From contig NZ_JAUSZI010000002.1 of the NCBI RefSeq assembly GCF_030817415.1, positions 6,262,001 to 6,326,000 on the forward strand: a stretch of 64,000 bases of DNA, read 5' to 3'. The position numbers were made by a program, and so were the translations under genes. The notes under the pieces are model-generated. The model had not been told where the DNA came from. It saw only the letters and a program-made list of their open reading frames with translations, and made no database searches. The DNA comes from Streptomyces umbrinus (GTDB lineage Bacteria; Actinomycetota; Actinomycetes; Streptomycetales; Streptomycetaceae). This document shows positions 7,964 through 15,586 of this stretch, piece by piece (the first letter of the stretch is position 1; each line of letters starts with the position of its first letter).

Positions 7964-8190
7964 GTCAAATCTCCTTCGGGGGTGCGTCGGAATCCACAAC
8001 TTGTGAAATCCGAGTCGCTATGATGATCGCCCCGTCTTCAAGATTTCGGGAACCACAACTGCAACTGAGATCGAGAGTAGCATGCTGCGGTCGGGCGTGT
8101 GCGGAGGATAATTCTGCTCTGCCTGTCGAGGAAGGAATGTTCATCGCGCGTCGTGTTCATTTCTTACTTCGCGGGCACAGATATTGACGC
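7964..8190 (-). promoter_or_regulatory. Cold-shock gene promoter and 5' leader
   Basis: There is no gene here. The stretch is noticeably AT-rich for this genome, with runs such as GATTTCACAAG and ATGAACATTCC on the coding strand. It most likely holds the promoter and untranslated leader of the cold-shock gene. No defined thermosensor could be assigned by eye. Confidence 0.45.
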
Positions 8191-8230
8191 GCCAGGGGCG
8201 CCGGGCCGGGAAGGGCCCGACGCCCCTGGC
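8191..8230 (-). terminator. Terminator of the TAP-like peptidase gene
   Basis: GCCAGGGGCG (8191-8200) pairs with CGCCCCTGGC (8221-8230), with a further GC-rich pairing inside the loop. It lies 39 bp past the stop codon at 8269. Confidence 0.7.
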
Positions 8231-8268
8231 GTCGATCGATGTCGGTCGGCGTAGGTCTGCCGAGTGGC

Positions 8269-9987
8269 TCAGCGCAGCGAGCCGAGCCGGTCCAGGCGCT
8301 CGTCGACGCCGTTGCGGAGCTCACCGAGCGTCGTGCCGGGCGGGGCCACCTTGGGCGTGACGGTCGGCGGCTGGGTCTCGTCCGCGCACGTCGCGCCCTT
8401 GGCCGGGACCTTCAGGTCCACCAGGTAGCCCGTGACCGCGTCCGTCGCGCAGGCGCTCCGCCCGAAGGCGGTGTGTCCCTCCGCCTTGAACGTGAGCAGC
8501 GAGGCGTTGTCGAGCTGCCGGGACAGCGCCACCGCGTCCTGGTAGGGGGTGTCCGGGTCACCGGTGGTGCCGAGGACCAGGATCGGCTTGGAGCCCTTGG
8601 CGCGGTAGGAGCCGTCGTAGCGGCTGACGCGCTCGCCGGGCCACTGGGTGCAGGCCGTGGCGTGCTGGTGGTCGTAGGTCGGCGGGCCGAAGGCCATGGC
8701 CGGGCCGAGCAGCGGTGCCGCCTTGGCGTAGGCCGTGACGTTCCGCTGCAGCAGGGCCTGGTCACGCGGGTAGTCCTTGTCGACGCACTCGACGACCACG
8801 TTCGGAACCAGGAAGTCGAAGCTGCCCGGGGACGGCGGCCGCAGCAGGAACGAGGTGTTGTCGCGCTGCTGGGCCTTGCGCAGGGCCTCGCCGAACGAGG
8901 GCCAGATGACCTTGCCCGAGTTGATGTTGAACATCAGCCGGTAGACCAGGGTGTAGCCGTTGGCCAGCCCGCCGCTCGCGGTCGGCACCGGGTTGGCGTC
9001 CAGGTCGCGCTTGAGCTTCTCGAACGCCGCCCGGGGGTCGCCGTCACCGAACCCGCAGGTGGCCTGGTCGGCCTTGCACCAGTCGAGGAAGCGGCTCATC
9101 GCGCCGTCCAGGGCCAGGTACTGGGGCTTGTCGTAGGAGTACGGCTGGTTGGCGTAGTGCACCGGGTCGTACGCCCCGTCGAGTGCCAGGGCGCGCACCC
9201 GCTTCGGGAACAGGGCGGCGTAGACCGTACCGATGTACGTGCCGAACGACCGCCCGTAGTAGGTGAGTTGCTCCTCGCCCAGGGCCTGGCGCAGCAGGTC
9301 GATGTCACGGGCGACGTACTCGGTGCCGACGAACGGCAGCAGGTCGGCCGACTTGTCCGTGCAGGCCTGGTTGAACTCGGCGGCCTCGCGCAGGGCCGGG
9401 CCGAAGGCGTCGGGGCCCGGGGCGCCCTTCGCGTCGGTGACGGCCTTGGTGTACCGCGTGTCGTCCCAGCATTCGAGCGCCGAGCTGCGCGCGACGCCCC
9501 GTACGTCGTATCCGAAGACGTCGAACGAGTCGCGCAGGGCGGCCGGCAGGTCGTCGTAGTTGCCGCGGACGAAGTCCACGCCGGAGTTGCCCGGTCCGCC
9601 GGGCTGCATGAAGAGTGTGCCCTTGCGCTTCGTCTGGTCGGCGGCCTTCTTACGGATCACCGCCAGGGTGATCTTGCGGCCCTCGGGCGCCCGGTAGTCC
9701 AGCGGCACATCGGCGTTCGCGCATTCGAAGCCGCCCTGGCAGTCGGTCCAGGAGAGCGACGGCACCGGCGGGGCCGGCAGCGAGCCCTTCGAGGCCGTCG
9801 CTGTCGTCGGGTCGGTCTGGGCGGCCATCGCCTGGGCCCCCGACCCGGCGACGACGAGTGCGGTCACCGCGGCCGCGGCGATCCTCAGGCGGGTGAGGCC
9901 TTTCCGCGTCCCGGAACCGGACCTGAATCTGAGCCGGTGCGTCGGTCGGCCGTCTCGGCCGGGCGGGACATGATCGTGCGTTGTCAC
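8269..9987 (-). CDS. Secreted tripeptidyl aminopeptidase-like alpha/beta hydrolase
   Basis: This is a 572-residue exported serine peptidase of the Tap/SlpD-SlpE type (family S33 with TAP-like C-terminal domain). A twin-basic N-terminus leads into a signal helix (LRIAAAAVTALVVAGSGAQAMA, about 34-55). The oxyanion motif is GGPGNSG (about 130). The nucleophile elbow GRSFGTYIG places Ser at about 247; Asp lies in GTTGDPDTPY (about 477) and His in AEGHTAFG (about 505). Related enzymes remove N-terminal tripeptides from secreted precursors. The GTG at 9987 was chosen because GAGGGGAAG lies just upstream; the longer frame to 10035 lacks this. It is monocistronic, with a terminator downstream. Confidence 0.92.
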   Translation of the reverse strand: MTTHDHVPPGRDGRPTHRLRFRSGSGTRKGLTRLRIAAAAVTALVVAGSGAQAMAAQTDPTTATASKGSLPAPPVPSLSWTDCQGGFECANADVPLDYRAPEGRKITLAVIRKKAADQTKRKGTLFMQPGGPGNSGVDFVRGNYDDLPAALRDSFDVFGYDVRGVARSSALECWDDTRYTKAVTDAKGAPGPDAFGPALREAAEFNQACTDKSADLLPFVGTEYVARDIDLLRQALGEEQLTYYGRSFGTYIGTVYAALFPKRVRALALDGAYDPVHYANQPYSYDKPQYLALDGAMSRFLDWCKADQATCGFGDGDPRAAFEKLKRDLDANPVPTASGGLANGYTLVYRLMFNINSGKVIWPSFGEALRKAQQRDNTSFLLRPPSPGSFDFLVPNVVVECVDKDYPRDQALLQRNVTAYAKAAPLLGPAMAFGPPTYDHQHATACTQWPGERVSRYDGSYRAKGSKPILVLGTTGDPDTPYQDAVALSRQLDNASLLTFKAEGHTAFGRSACATDAVTGYLVDLKVPAKGATCADETQPPTVTPKVAPPGTTLGELRNGVDERLDRLGSLR

Positions 9988-10199
9988 TGCGTGCTTCCCC
10001 TCGGGCTGGTGTGACACCAAGAACCCACTGGTCAATGTGAGTTCGGAGAATTTCTAGCTCAACGGGACAGGGAATGGCCAGAAGAGAGGATCATGTCGCC
10101 GCCGTTCGGCCGGATCTCCACAACCGGCGGTGGCCGCCCCGGTACGGGGACGGCACCCCGGCGCCGCGCGACCCGCCCCGGATACGGCAGGCTGAGGGG

Positions 10200-10811
10200 G
10201 TGAGCAGCTCCCTCTTCATCAAGATCTGTGGCCTGAAGACCGAGCGGGACGTCGACACGGCCGTCGAGGCGGGTGCCGACGCGATCGGCTTCGTCTTCTC
10301 GGCCAGCCCGCGCCGCATCGACGCGGCCACGGCGGCACGGCTGTGCGCCCGCGTGCCGGAGAACGTCCTTACGGTCGGTGTCTTCCGTGACGAGCCCCTG
10401 CGGGACGTACGGTCCCTGGCCACCGACTCGGGGATCCGGGCCGTCCAACTGCACGGGCCCGAGGACCGCGGCTACTACGACAACCTCGCGGCGGGCGGCT
10501 GGACGCTGATCCGCGCCGCTGCCTTCGGCGAACCCGCGCCGCGCCACGGGGACATGGGAGAGGACGTCCTCCTCCTCGACGCCCCCGTGCCCGGCTCCGG
10601 CGTCGCCTGGGACTGGTCCAGCAAGCCCCTGGCAGGACCGGGGGAGAAGTGGCTCCTCGCCGGCGGTCTCACCCCGGACAACGTACGCGCGGCTGTCGAC
10701 GCCACCTCGCCCTGGGGCGTCGACGTCTCCAGCGGCGTGGAGCGAAGCCGGGGAGTCAAGGACCCCGCCCTCATCACGGCGTTCATCAGGGCTGCCCGCA
10801 ACCGGCCCTGA
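10200..10811 (+). CDS. trpF: Phosphoribosylanthranilate isomerase
   Basis: This 203-residue TIM-barrel enzyme converts N-(5-phosphoribosyl)anthranilate to CdRP in tryptophan biosynthesis. Diagnostic motifs are IKICGLKTERD with the catalytic Cys, DAIGFVFS, SPRRI, VGVFRDE, VQLHGPED and the C-terminal phosphate site LAGGLTPDNV...GVDVSSGVERSRG. The start is GTG at 10200, immediately before the conserved N-terminus. No other trp gene is nearby, so it is an orphan, as often in Streptomyces, where PriA can also perform this step. Its last four codons (RNRP-stop) are the first unit of the 26-bp repeat array that follows, so the array has grown from the end of this gene or been fused to it. Confidence 0.93.
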   Translation: MSSSLFIKICGLKTERDVDTAVEAGADAIGFVFSASPRRIDAATAARLCARVPENVLTVGVFRDEPLRDVRSLATDSGIRAVQLHGPEDRGYYDNLAAGGWTLIRAAAFGEPAPRHGDMGEDVLLLDAPVPGSGVAWDWSSKPLAGPGEKWLLAGGLTPDNVRAAVDATSPWGVDVSSGVERSRGVKDPALITAFIRAARNRP

Positions 10812-11345
10812 CGCGCGCGGCCCGCAACTGGTCCTGTGCTGTGTGGTCTGCAACCGGCCCTGACGCGCGCGGCCCGCAACTGGTCCTGTGCTGTGTGGTC
10901 TGCGGCCGGCCCTGAGCTGCGCGCCCCGCAGCCGGTTCTGTGCTGTGTGGTCTGCGGCCGGCCCTGAGCTGCGCGCCCCGCAGCCGGTTCTGTGCTGTGT
11001 GGTCTGCGGCCGGCCCTGAGCTGCGCGCCCCGCAGCCGGTTCTGTGCTGTGTGGTCTGCGGCCGGCCCTGAGCTGCGCGCCCCGCAGCCGGTTCTGTGCT
11101 GCGTGGCCCGCAGCCGGTCCTGAGCTGCGCGCCTGTAGCCGGTCCTGTGCCGCGCGGCCCGCAGCCGGTTCTGACTCGTGCCACCCGCGACCGGCCCTGA
11201 ACCGCGCCGCGCCCAACCGGTCCCGACTCGCGGCGCGCCCAACCGGTCCCGACTCGCGGCGCGCCCAACCGGTCCCGACCCGCCGCGTCGCCCAACCGGT
11301 CCCGACCCGCGCCGCCCGCAACCGGTCCCGACTTCGCCGCCGCGC
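10800..11345. repeat. Array of 21 tandem 26-bp repeats between convergent genes
   Basis: Twenty-one head-to-tail units of 26 bp (one of 25, one of 27, last one ragged) fill the space between trpF and the monooxygenase. Unit starts include 10800, 10826, 10852, 10878, 10904 and every 26 bp after. The core is ACCGG(T/C)(C/T)C(T/C)GA. In the middle (10904-11111), two alternating unit types (GGCCGGCCCTGAGCTGCGCG and AGCCGGTTCTGTGCTGTGTG) make a higher-order 52-bp repeat with nearly identical copies. The outer units have diverged. Twenty-six is not a multiple of three, and frames through it are low-complexity on all strands, so it is not coding. Its function is unknown. Confidence 0.92.
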
Positions 11346-11350
11346 CCGCG

Positions 11351-11680
11351 TCAGCCCTGCTTGGGGGCGGCCTGCTGGACCACTTCGAAGGTCCACAGCG
11401 TCGCGTCGGTCGCGGCGGGCTTCGGTCGCTCGCCGCCGGCGGCGGCCCCGTCGCGGTGTGCGGCCTGACCGCGCCCGGACATCCAGTTCTGGAAGTCCTC
11501 CTCGGCGCGCCAGCGCGTGTAGACGAGGTAGGAGTCGGTGCCCGCCACCGGACGCAGCAGCTCGAACCACTCGAACCCGTCCGAGCTGTCCACCGTCCCG
11601 GCACGGGAGGCGAACCGCTTCTCCAGCGTCTCGCGCTGCTCTTCGGGAACCGTGAGTACGTTGATCTTGACGATGCTCAT
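11351..11680 (-). CDS. Antibiotic biosynthesis monooxygenase / heme-oxygenase-like protein
   Basis: This 109-residue protein has a dimeric alpha+beta barrel fold of the ABM family. MSIVKINVLTVPEEQRETLE begins the first strand and helix; GFEWFELLRPV and SYLVYTRWRAEEDFQNWM follow the pattern of IsdG/MhuD-like heme-degrading monooxygenases, including the W in ENW-like position (FQNWM) and a downstream AH. These small enzymes oxidise aromatic substrates or heme without cofactors. The ATG at 11680 follows GGGGGG and gives the standard N-terminus. It is convergent to trpF, and its stop codon lies at the edge of the 26-bp repeat array. The exact substrate cannot be told. Confidence 0.8.
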   Translation of the reverse strand: MSIVKINVLTVPEEQRETLEKRFASRAGTVDSSDGFEWFELLRPVAGTDSYLVYTRWRAEEDFQNWMSGRGQAAHRDGAAAGGERPKPAATDATLWTFEVVQQAAPKQG

Positions 11681-11789
11681 GCCCCCCATTCTCCAGCAGC
11701 CACCGTGGCGGCCGATGGCGGGCCGCGCCCGACCCCGGCGCCCGACCCCACCAACATGCTGACGCTCCGTCAGAAACAAATCGGATGTC

Positions 11790-11826
11790 TTGACAACCTG
11801 ATGACAACTCGCTCCGTCTCTATGGC
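11790..11826 (+). promoter_or_regulatory. Possible promoter of the subtilase gene
   Basis: TTGACA at 11790-11795 matches a -35 hexamer, with TATGGC at 11821-11826 as a loose -10. The spacing of 25 bp is too long for a standard promoter, so only the -35 element is noteworthy. It lies in the divergent gap between the monooxygenase and the protease. Confidence 0.25.
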
Positions 11827-11912
11827 GAGTCGTTGGGCGTACGGGTGAGGCGCCGGGGTTTCCGGTGTCGCGGGACGACTCCTGTCCGATGGTCCAAGTG
11901 TCAGGAGTTCAG

Positions 11913-14900
11913 GTGGAGTTACGTGCGAGACCCTTACGTTCCGTCGTGGCGGCAGGGGCCGTTTCGACGGTCCTTCTGCTGGCCGGTGTCCCGGGCGGGA
12001 CGGCCCAGGCCGCGCCTGCCGGTGACCCGGCCGACGGGCGTACCGGGTCGGTGGCCGGGGGCGCGAGCGGCGTCGGCAAGGCCCAGAAGACGAGGACGGT
12101 GACACTGGTCACCGGCGACCGGGTCCGTCTTGACGGCGCCGGCCAGGTCACCGGGGTGGAGCGGGCGAAGGGCCGGGAGCGGGTTCCGTTCTCGGTCCGG
12201 GTGGTCGACGGACACACCCAAGTGGTGCCGGGCGACGCGCAGTTGCTGCTCGCGCAGGGCAAGCTGGACACCCGGCTGTTCGACGTGACCCAGTTGCTGG
12301 CTGACGGTTACGACGACGCCGGCCGGTCCGACCTGCCGCTGATCGTCACGTTCCGGGGCAAGAAGGCGCCCTCGATGAGCCCGTTCACCGGGGCCGGGGC
12401 GCGGATGGGCCGGGCGCTCCCGGTCGTCAACGGCAAGGCGATGCGCTCCGTGAAGCAGCGCGGCGCCGAGTTCTGGAAAGCCGTGACCGGCGCCGGCACA
12501 GACACCGGCGCCGCTGGCCAGGGCGACGGAACGACGGAGTTCACCGACTCGACCGCCATCGAGAAACTGTGGCTGGACGGCAGGCGCAAGGCCAGCCTCG
12601 ACAAGAGCGTCCCGCAGATCGGCGCGCCCACGGCCTGGGCCGCCGGGTTCGACGGCACCGGCACCAAGGTCGCCGTCCTGGACACCGGGATCGACACCAC
12701 CCACGCCGACCTGGCGAGCCAGGTGATCGAGGAGCGGGACTTCTCCGGCTCCTCCGGCACGGGTGACAAGTTCGGCCACGGCACTCACGTGGCGTCCATC
12801 ACCGCCGGTACGGGATCCAGGTCCGACGGCAAGTTCAAGGGCGTCGCCCCGGGCGCGAAACTCCTGAACGGCAAGGTCCTGGACGACAACGGCTTCGGCT
12901 CGGACTCCGGGATCATCGCGGGCATGGAGTGGGCGGTGGCGCAGGGCGCCGATGTCGTCAACCTCAGCCTCGGCGGCACGGACATGCTCGGCGTCGACCC
13001 GATGGAGGAGACGGTCAACCGGCTCTCCGCCGAGTCGGACACGCTCTTCGTCGTCGCGGCGGGCAACGACGGCGAGTTCGGCGAGGGGACCGTCGGTTCG
13101 CCCGGCAGCGCCGACGCCGCGCTCACCGTCGGCGCGGTCGACAAGGCTGACCAACTCGCCGACTTCTCCAGCCGCGGCCCGCGCGTCGGCGACGGCGGGG
13201 TCAAGCCCGACCTGACCGCACCCGGTGTCGCCATCACGGCCGCCGCTGCCGCCGGCAGCATCCTGGTGGAGCAGTACCCCTCCGACATACCCGGCTACCT
13301 CACCATCGACGGCACCTCCATGGCGTCCCCGCACGTCGCGGGCGCCGCCGCGATCCTCGCCCAGCAGCACCCCGACTGGACCGGTGAGCGCCTCAAGGCG
13401 GTCCTGACGGGCTCCGCGAAGCCGGGCGCGTACAGCTCCTTCCAGCAGGGCACCGGCCGTACCGACGTGGTCCGGGCGATGGAGCAGGGCGTCGTCACCG
13501 AGCAGGGGCCGATCGACTTCGGCAAGCAGCAGTGGCCGCACAACGACGACGAACCGGCGACCAAGAAGCTGACGTACCGCAACCTCGGTACGGAGCCGGT
13601 CACCCTGGACCTGTCCGTCGACGCGTTCTCGGTGGACGGCAAGCCCGCGGCCGAGGGCATGTTCGTCGTGTCGCCGCGGCAGCTCACCGTCCCGGCGGGC
13701 GGCGAGGCGACCGCCGACGTGAGCGCTGACACCCGCGCCGGCAGTGCCGACGGCACCTTCGGCGGCTCGGTGCAGGCCACCTCCACCGACGGCAAGGTCC
13801 AGGTGCGTTCCGCCGTCGGCGTGGAGCGCGAGGTCGAGTCGTACGACCTGACGGTCAAGCACCTCGACGAGAACGGCGAGCCGATCGGCGACGCCGCCAC
13901 CCAACTCAGCGCCATTCACAGCGACTTCTACGCCGACCTCGCCGACGAGCAGGACGGCGAGCTCACCGTACGGGTGCCCAAGGGCGTCTACACCCTGAGC
14001 GGCGTGATCCACCCGGCGTACGACGCCGCCACGCACGCCGTGCTGGTGCAGCCGATGCTGAACGTGGACAAGGACACCACCGTCGCCGTCGACGCCCGGC
14101 AGGCGCGGCCGGTGGACATCACCCTGCCCGACGCGGCGGCGAAGAACACCGAGGCCACGGTCGTCTACACCTACGAGCGGGGCGGTGAACTGAGCCCGGG
14201 CAACCTCCAGTTCCTGGTCCCGACCTTCCAGGGCACGCGGTTCGGGCAGCTCGGACCCGACGAGTCCGCGGGCGACATGTCCGCCGTGTTCGCCGGCGAC
14301 TGGACCCGCACGGACGGCGCGGGCCGGCCGGTCACCTACCACCTGGCCTGGAACCGCGACGGCCGGCTTGACGGCTTCACCGCCGACATCCGGCAGGACC
14401 AGCTCGCCAAGGTCGACGTCCAGGTGGGCGTGCCCGTCGAGGGCAGAGGCGTCCAGTTCGAGGCGTCCGCGCACACACCCGACGGTGGCCTGGTCCTCAG
14501 CTACGACGACCTGCGCGCCGACCTGCCGCTGAGCACCACGGAGTACGTCCTCGACAACGGCGTCAAGTGGTCCTTCCGTAGCTGGCAGATGTTCGGCGAG
14601 GGCCGCGACCGGGTCTCGGAGAACTTCCTGATGCGGATGCCGAGGACCTGGCAGGCCGGACGGAGCTACACCGAGCGGTTCAACACCGGCGTCTTCGGCC
14701 CGACCATGCCCGCCGCGGGTGACCAGGGACCGGAGCGGGGACTCCCCGGAGTCGTGCGGTACGGGAACGTCATCAGGGCCTACACGCCACTGTTCGGCGA
14801 CGGCTCCGGCCACTGGGGCCTCAGCGACTACACCTCGGTGACGAGCTCGCTCCAGGCGGACGGCAAGGAGATCCCCGACGACTACGGCTACTCCCCGATC

Positions 14901-15362
14901 GACCTCACCGAGTACACCGTCCCCGCCAAGGACAGCGCGTACAGACTGACCGTGGACGCCTCACGTGATCCCGCGGTGTTCCCGGTCAGCACCCGTGTCC
15001 GCACGGAGTGGACCTTCCGCTCCGCCACCACCCCCGAGGACGGCACGACCGCGCTCCCGCTGTCGGTGATCCGCTTCTCCCCCGACCTGACCCTGTCCAG
15101 CACGGCGAAGGCGGGCAAGCGGTTCGAGGTCCCCTTCACCGTCGAGGGCGCGGCCACCGGCAAACGCATCGCCAAGCTCGCCTTCGAGGTCTCGTACGAC
15201 GAAGGCACCACCTGGCACCCCACCAAGGCCGTCGGAGGCACCCACCTCTCCCTGAAGCACCCGGCAAAGCCAGGCTCGGTCTCCTTGCGAGCCAAGCTGA
15301 CCGACCGCGCCGGCAACACCCTGCTCCAGACGATCGAACGGGCCTACAACACGACCCGGTAG
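11913..15362 (+). CDS. Large secreted subtilisin-like serine protease (S8)
   Basis: This is a 1149-residue secreted protease. A signal peptide (ELRARPLRSVVAAGAVSTV then LLLAGVPGGTAQA) is followed by a propeptide of about 170 residues and a catalytic domain with Asp257 in VAVLDTGIDTTHADL, His289 in GHGTHVASI and Ser469 in GTSMASPHVAG; the oxyanion Asn lies in VVAAGNDGEFG. Beyond residue 560 come several Ig-like/FN3-like beta domains, probably for substrate or cell-wall binding. The GTG at 11913 was chosen because AGGAG lies five bases upstream and a proper signal peptide follows; longer frames from 11865 or 11889 lack this. The gene is monocistronic, with a terminator 30 bp downstream. Confidence 0.92.
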   Translation: MELRARPLRSVVAAGAVSTVLLLAGVPGGTAQAAPAGDPADGRTGSVAGGASGVGKAQKTRTVTLVTGDRVRLDGAGQVTGVERAKGRERVPFSVRVVDGHTQVVPGDAQLLLAQGKLDTRLFDVTQLLADGYDDAGRSDLPLIVTFRGKKAPSMSPFTGAGARMGRALPVVNGKAMRSVKQRGAEFWKAVTGAGTDTGAAGQGDGTTEFTDSTAIEKLWLDGRRKASLDKSVPQIGAPTAWAAGFDGTGTKVAVLDTGIDTTHADLASQVIEERDFSGSSGTGDKFGHGTHVASITAGTGSRSDGKFKGVAPGAKLLNGKVLDDNGFGSDSGIIAGMEWAVAQGADVVNLSLGGTDMLGVDPMEETVNRLSAESDTLFVVAAGNDGEFGEGTVGSPGSADAALTVGAVDKADQLADFSSRGPRVGDGGVKPDLTAPGVAITAAAAAGSILVEQYPSDIPGYLTIDGTSMASPHVAGAAAILAQQHPDWTGERLKAVLTGSAKPGAYSSFQQGTGRTDVVRAMEQGVVTEQGPIDFGKQQWPHNDDEPATKKLTYRNLGTEPVTLDLSVDAFSVDGKPAAEGMFVVSPRQLTVPAGGEATADVSADTRAGSADGTFGGSVQATSTDGKVQVRSAVGVEREVESYDLTVKHLDENGEPIGDAATQLSAIHSDFYADLADEQDGELTVRVPKGVYTLSGVIHPAYDAATHAVLVQPMLNVDKDTTVAVDARQARPVDITLPDAAAKNTEATVVYTYERGGELSPGNLQFLVPTFQGTRFGQLGPDESAGDMSAVFAGDWTRTDGAGRPVTYHLAWNRDGRLDGFTADIRQDQLAKVDVQVGVPVEGRGVQFEASAHTPDGGLVLSYDDLRADLPLSTTEYVLDNGVKWSFRSWQMFGEGRDRVSENFLMRMPRTWQAGRSYTERFNTGVFGPTMPAAGDQGPERGLPGVVRYGNVIRAYTPLFGDGSGHWGLSDYTSVTSSLQADGKEIPDDYGYSPIDLTEYTVPAKDSAYRLTVDASRDPAVFPVSTRVRTEWTFRSATTPEDGTTALPLSVIRFSPDLTLSSTAKAGKRFEVPFTVEGAATGKRIAKLAFEVSYDEGTTWHPTKAVGGTHLSLKHPAKPGSVSLRAKLTDRAGNTLLQTIERAYNTTR

Positions 15363-15393
15363 GCCTTTGGCCCTCTGGTTCCTGCACTCGGCC

Positions 15394-15427
15394 TCGCCCG
15401 GGGTGGTGGTGACACTGCCCCGGGCGA
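15394..15427 (+). terminator. Terminator of the subtilase gene
   Basis: TCGCCCGGGG (15394-15403) pairs perfectly with CCCCGGGCGA (15418-15427) around a 14-nt loop, 31 bp past the protease stop codon. Confidence 0.75.
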
Positions 15428-15586
15428 AGCTGTGTGTGAGGCGTACGACGACTGGCGTAAACGAGATGAAATGTGAAAATACAGGGCAGACCAAGAGATG
15501 TGGAGTCTCGGTTGTCGAGGCGAAGCGTGCCCACGCGCTGAGAGTCACGCGAGGTGGAGAGCGCAACGAGAGCGAGATGAGTGGTC

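Noticed and set aside
8239..10014. Plus-strand 591-residue ORF
   Set aside because: It is antisense to the TAP-like peptidase with a complete Ser-Asp-His triad.
10800..11345. CRISPR array
   Set aside because: Units are contiguous 26-mers without unique spacers, and no cas genes are present.
10059..11807. Very long minus-strand ORFs through the 26-bp repeats
   Set aside because: Repeats without stop codons yield open frames in several phases. The period is not a multiple of three and trpF is on the other strand.
11934..14813. Minus-strand 959-residue ORF
   Set aside because: It is the mirror of the S8 protease gene; absence of stops is caused by high GC at third positions.
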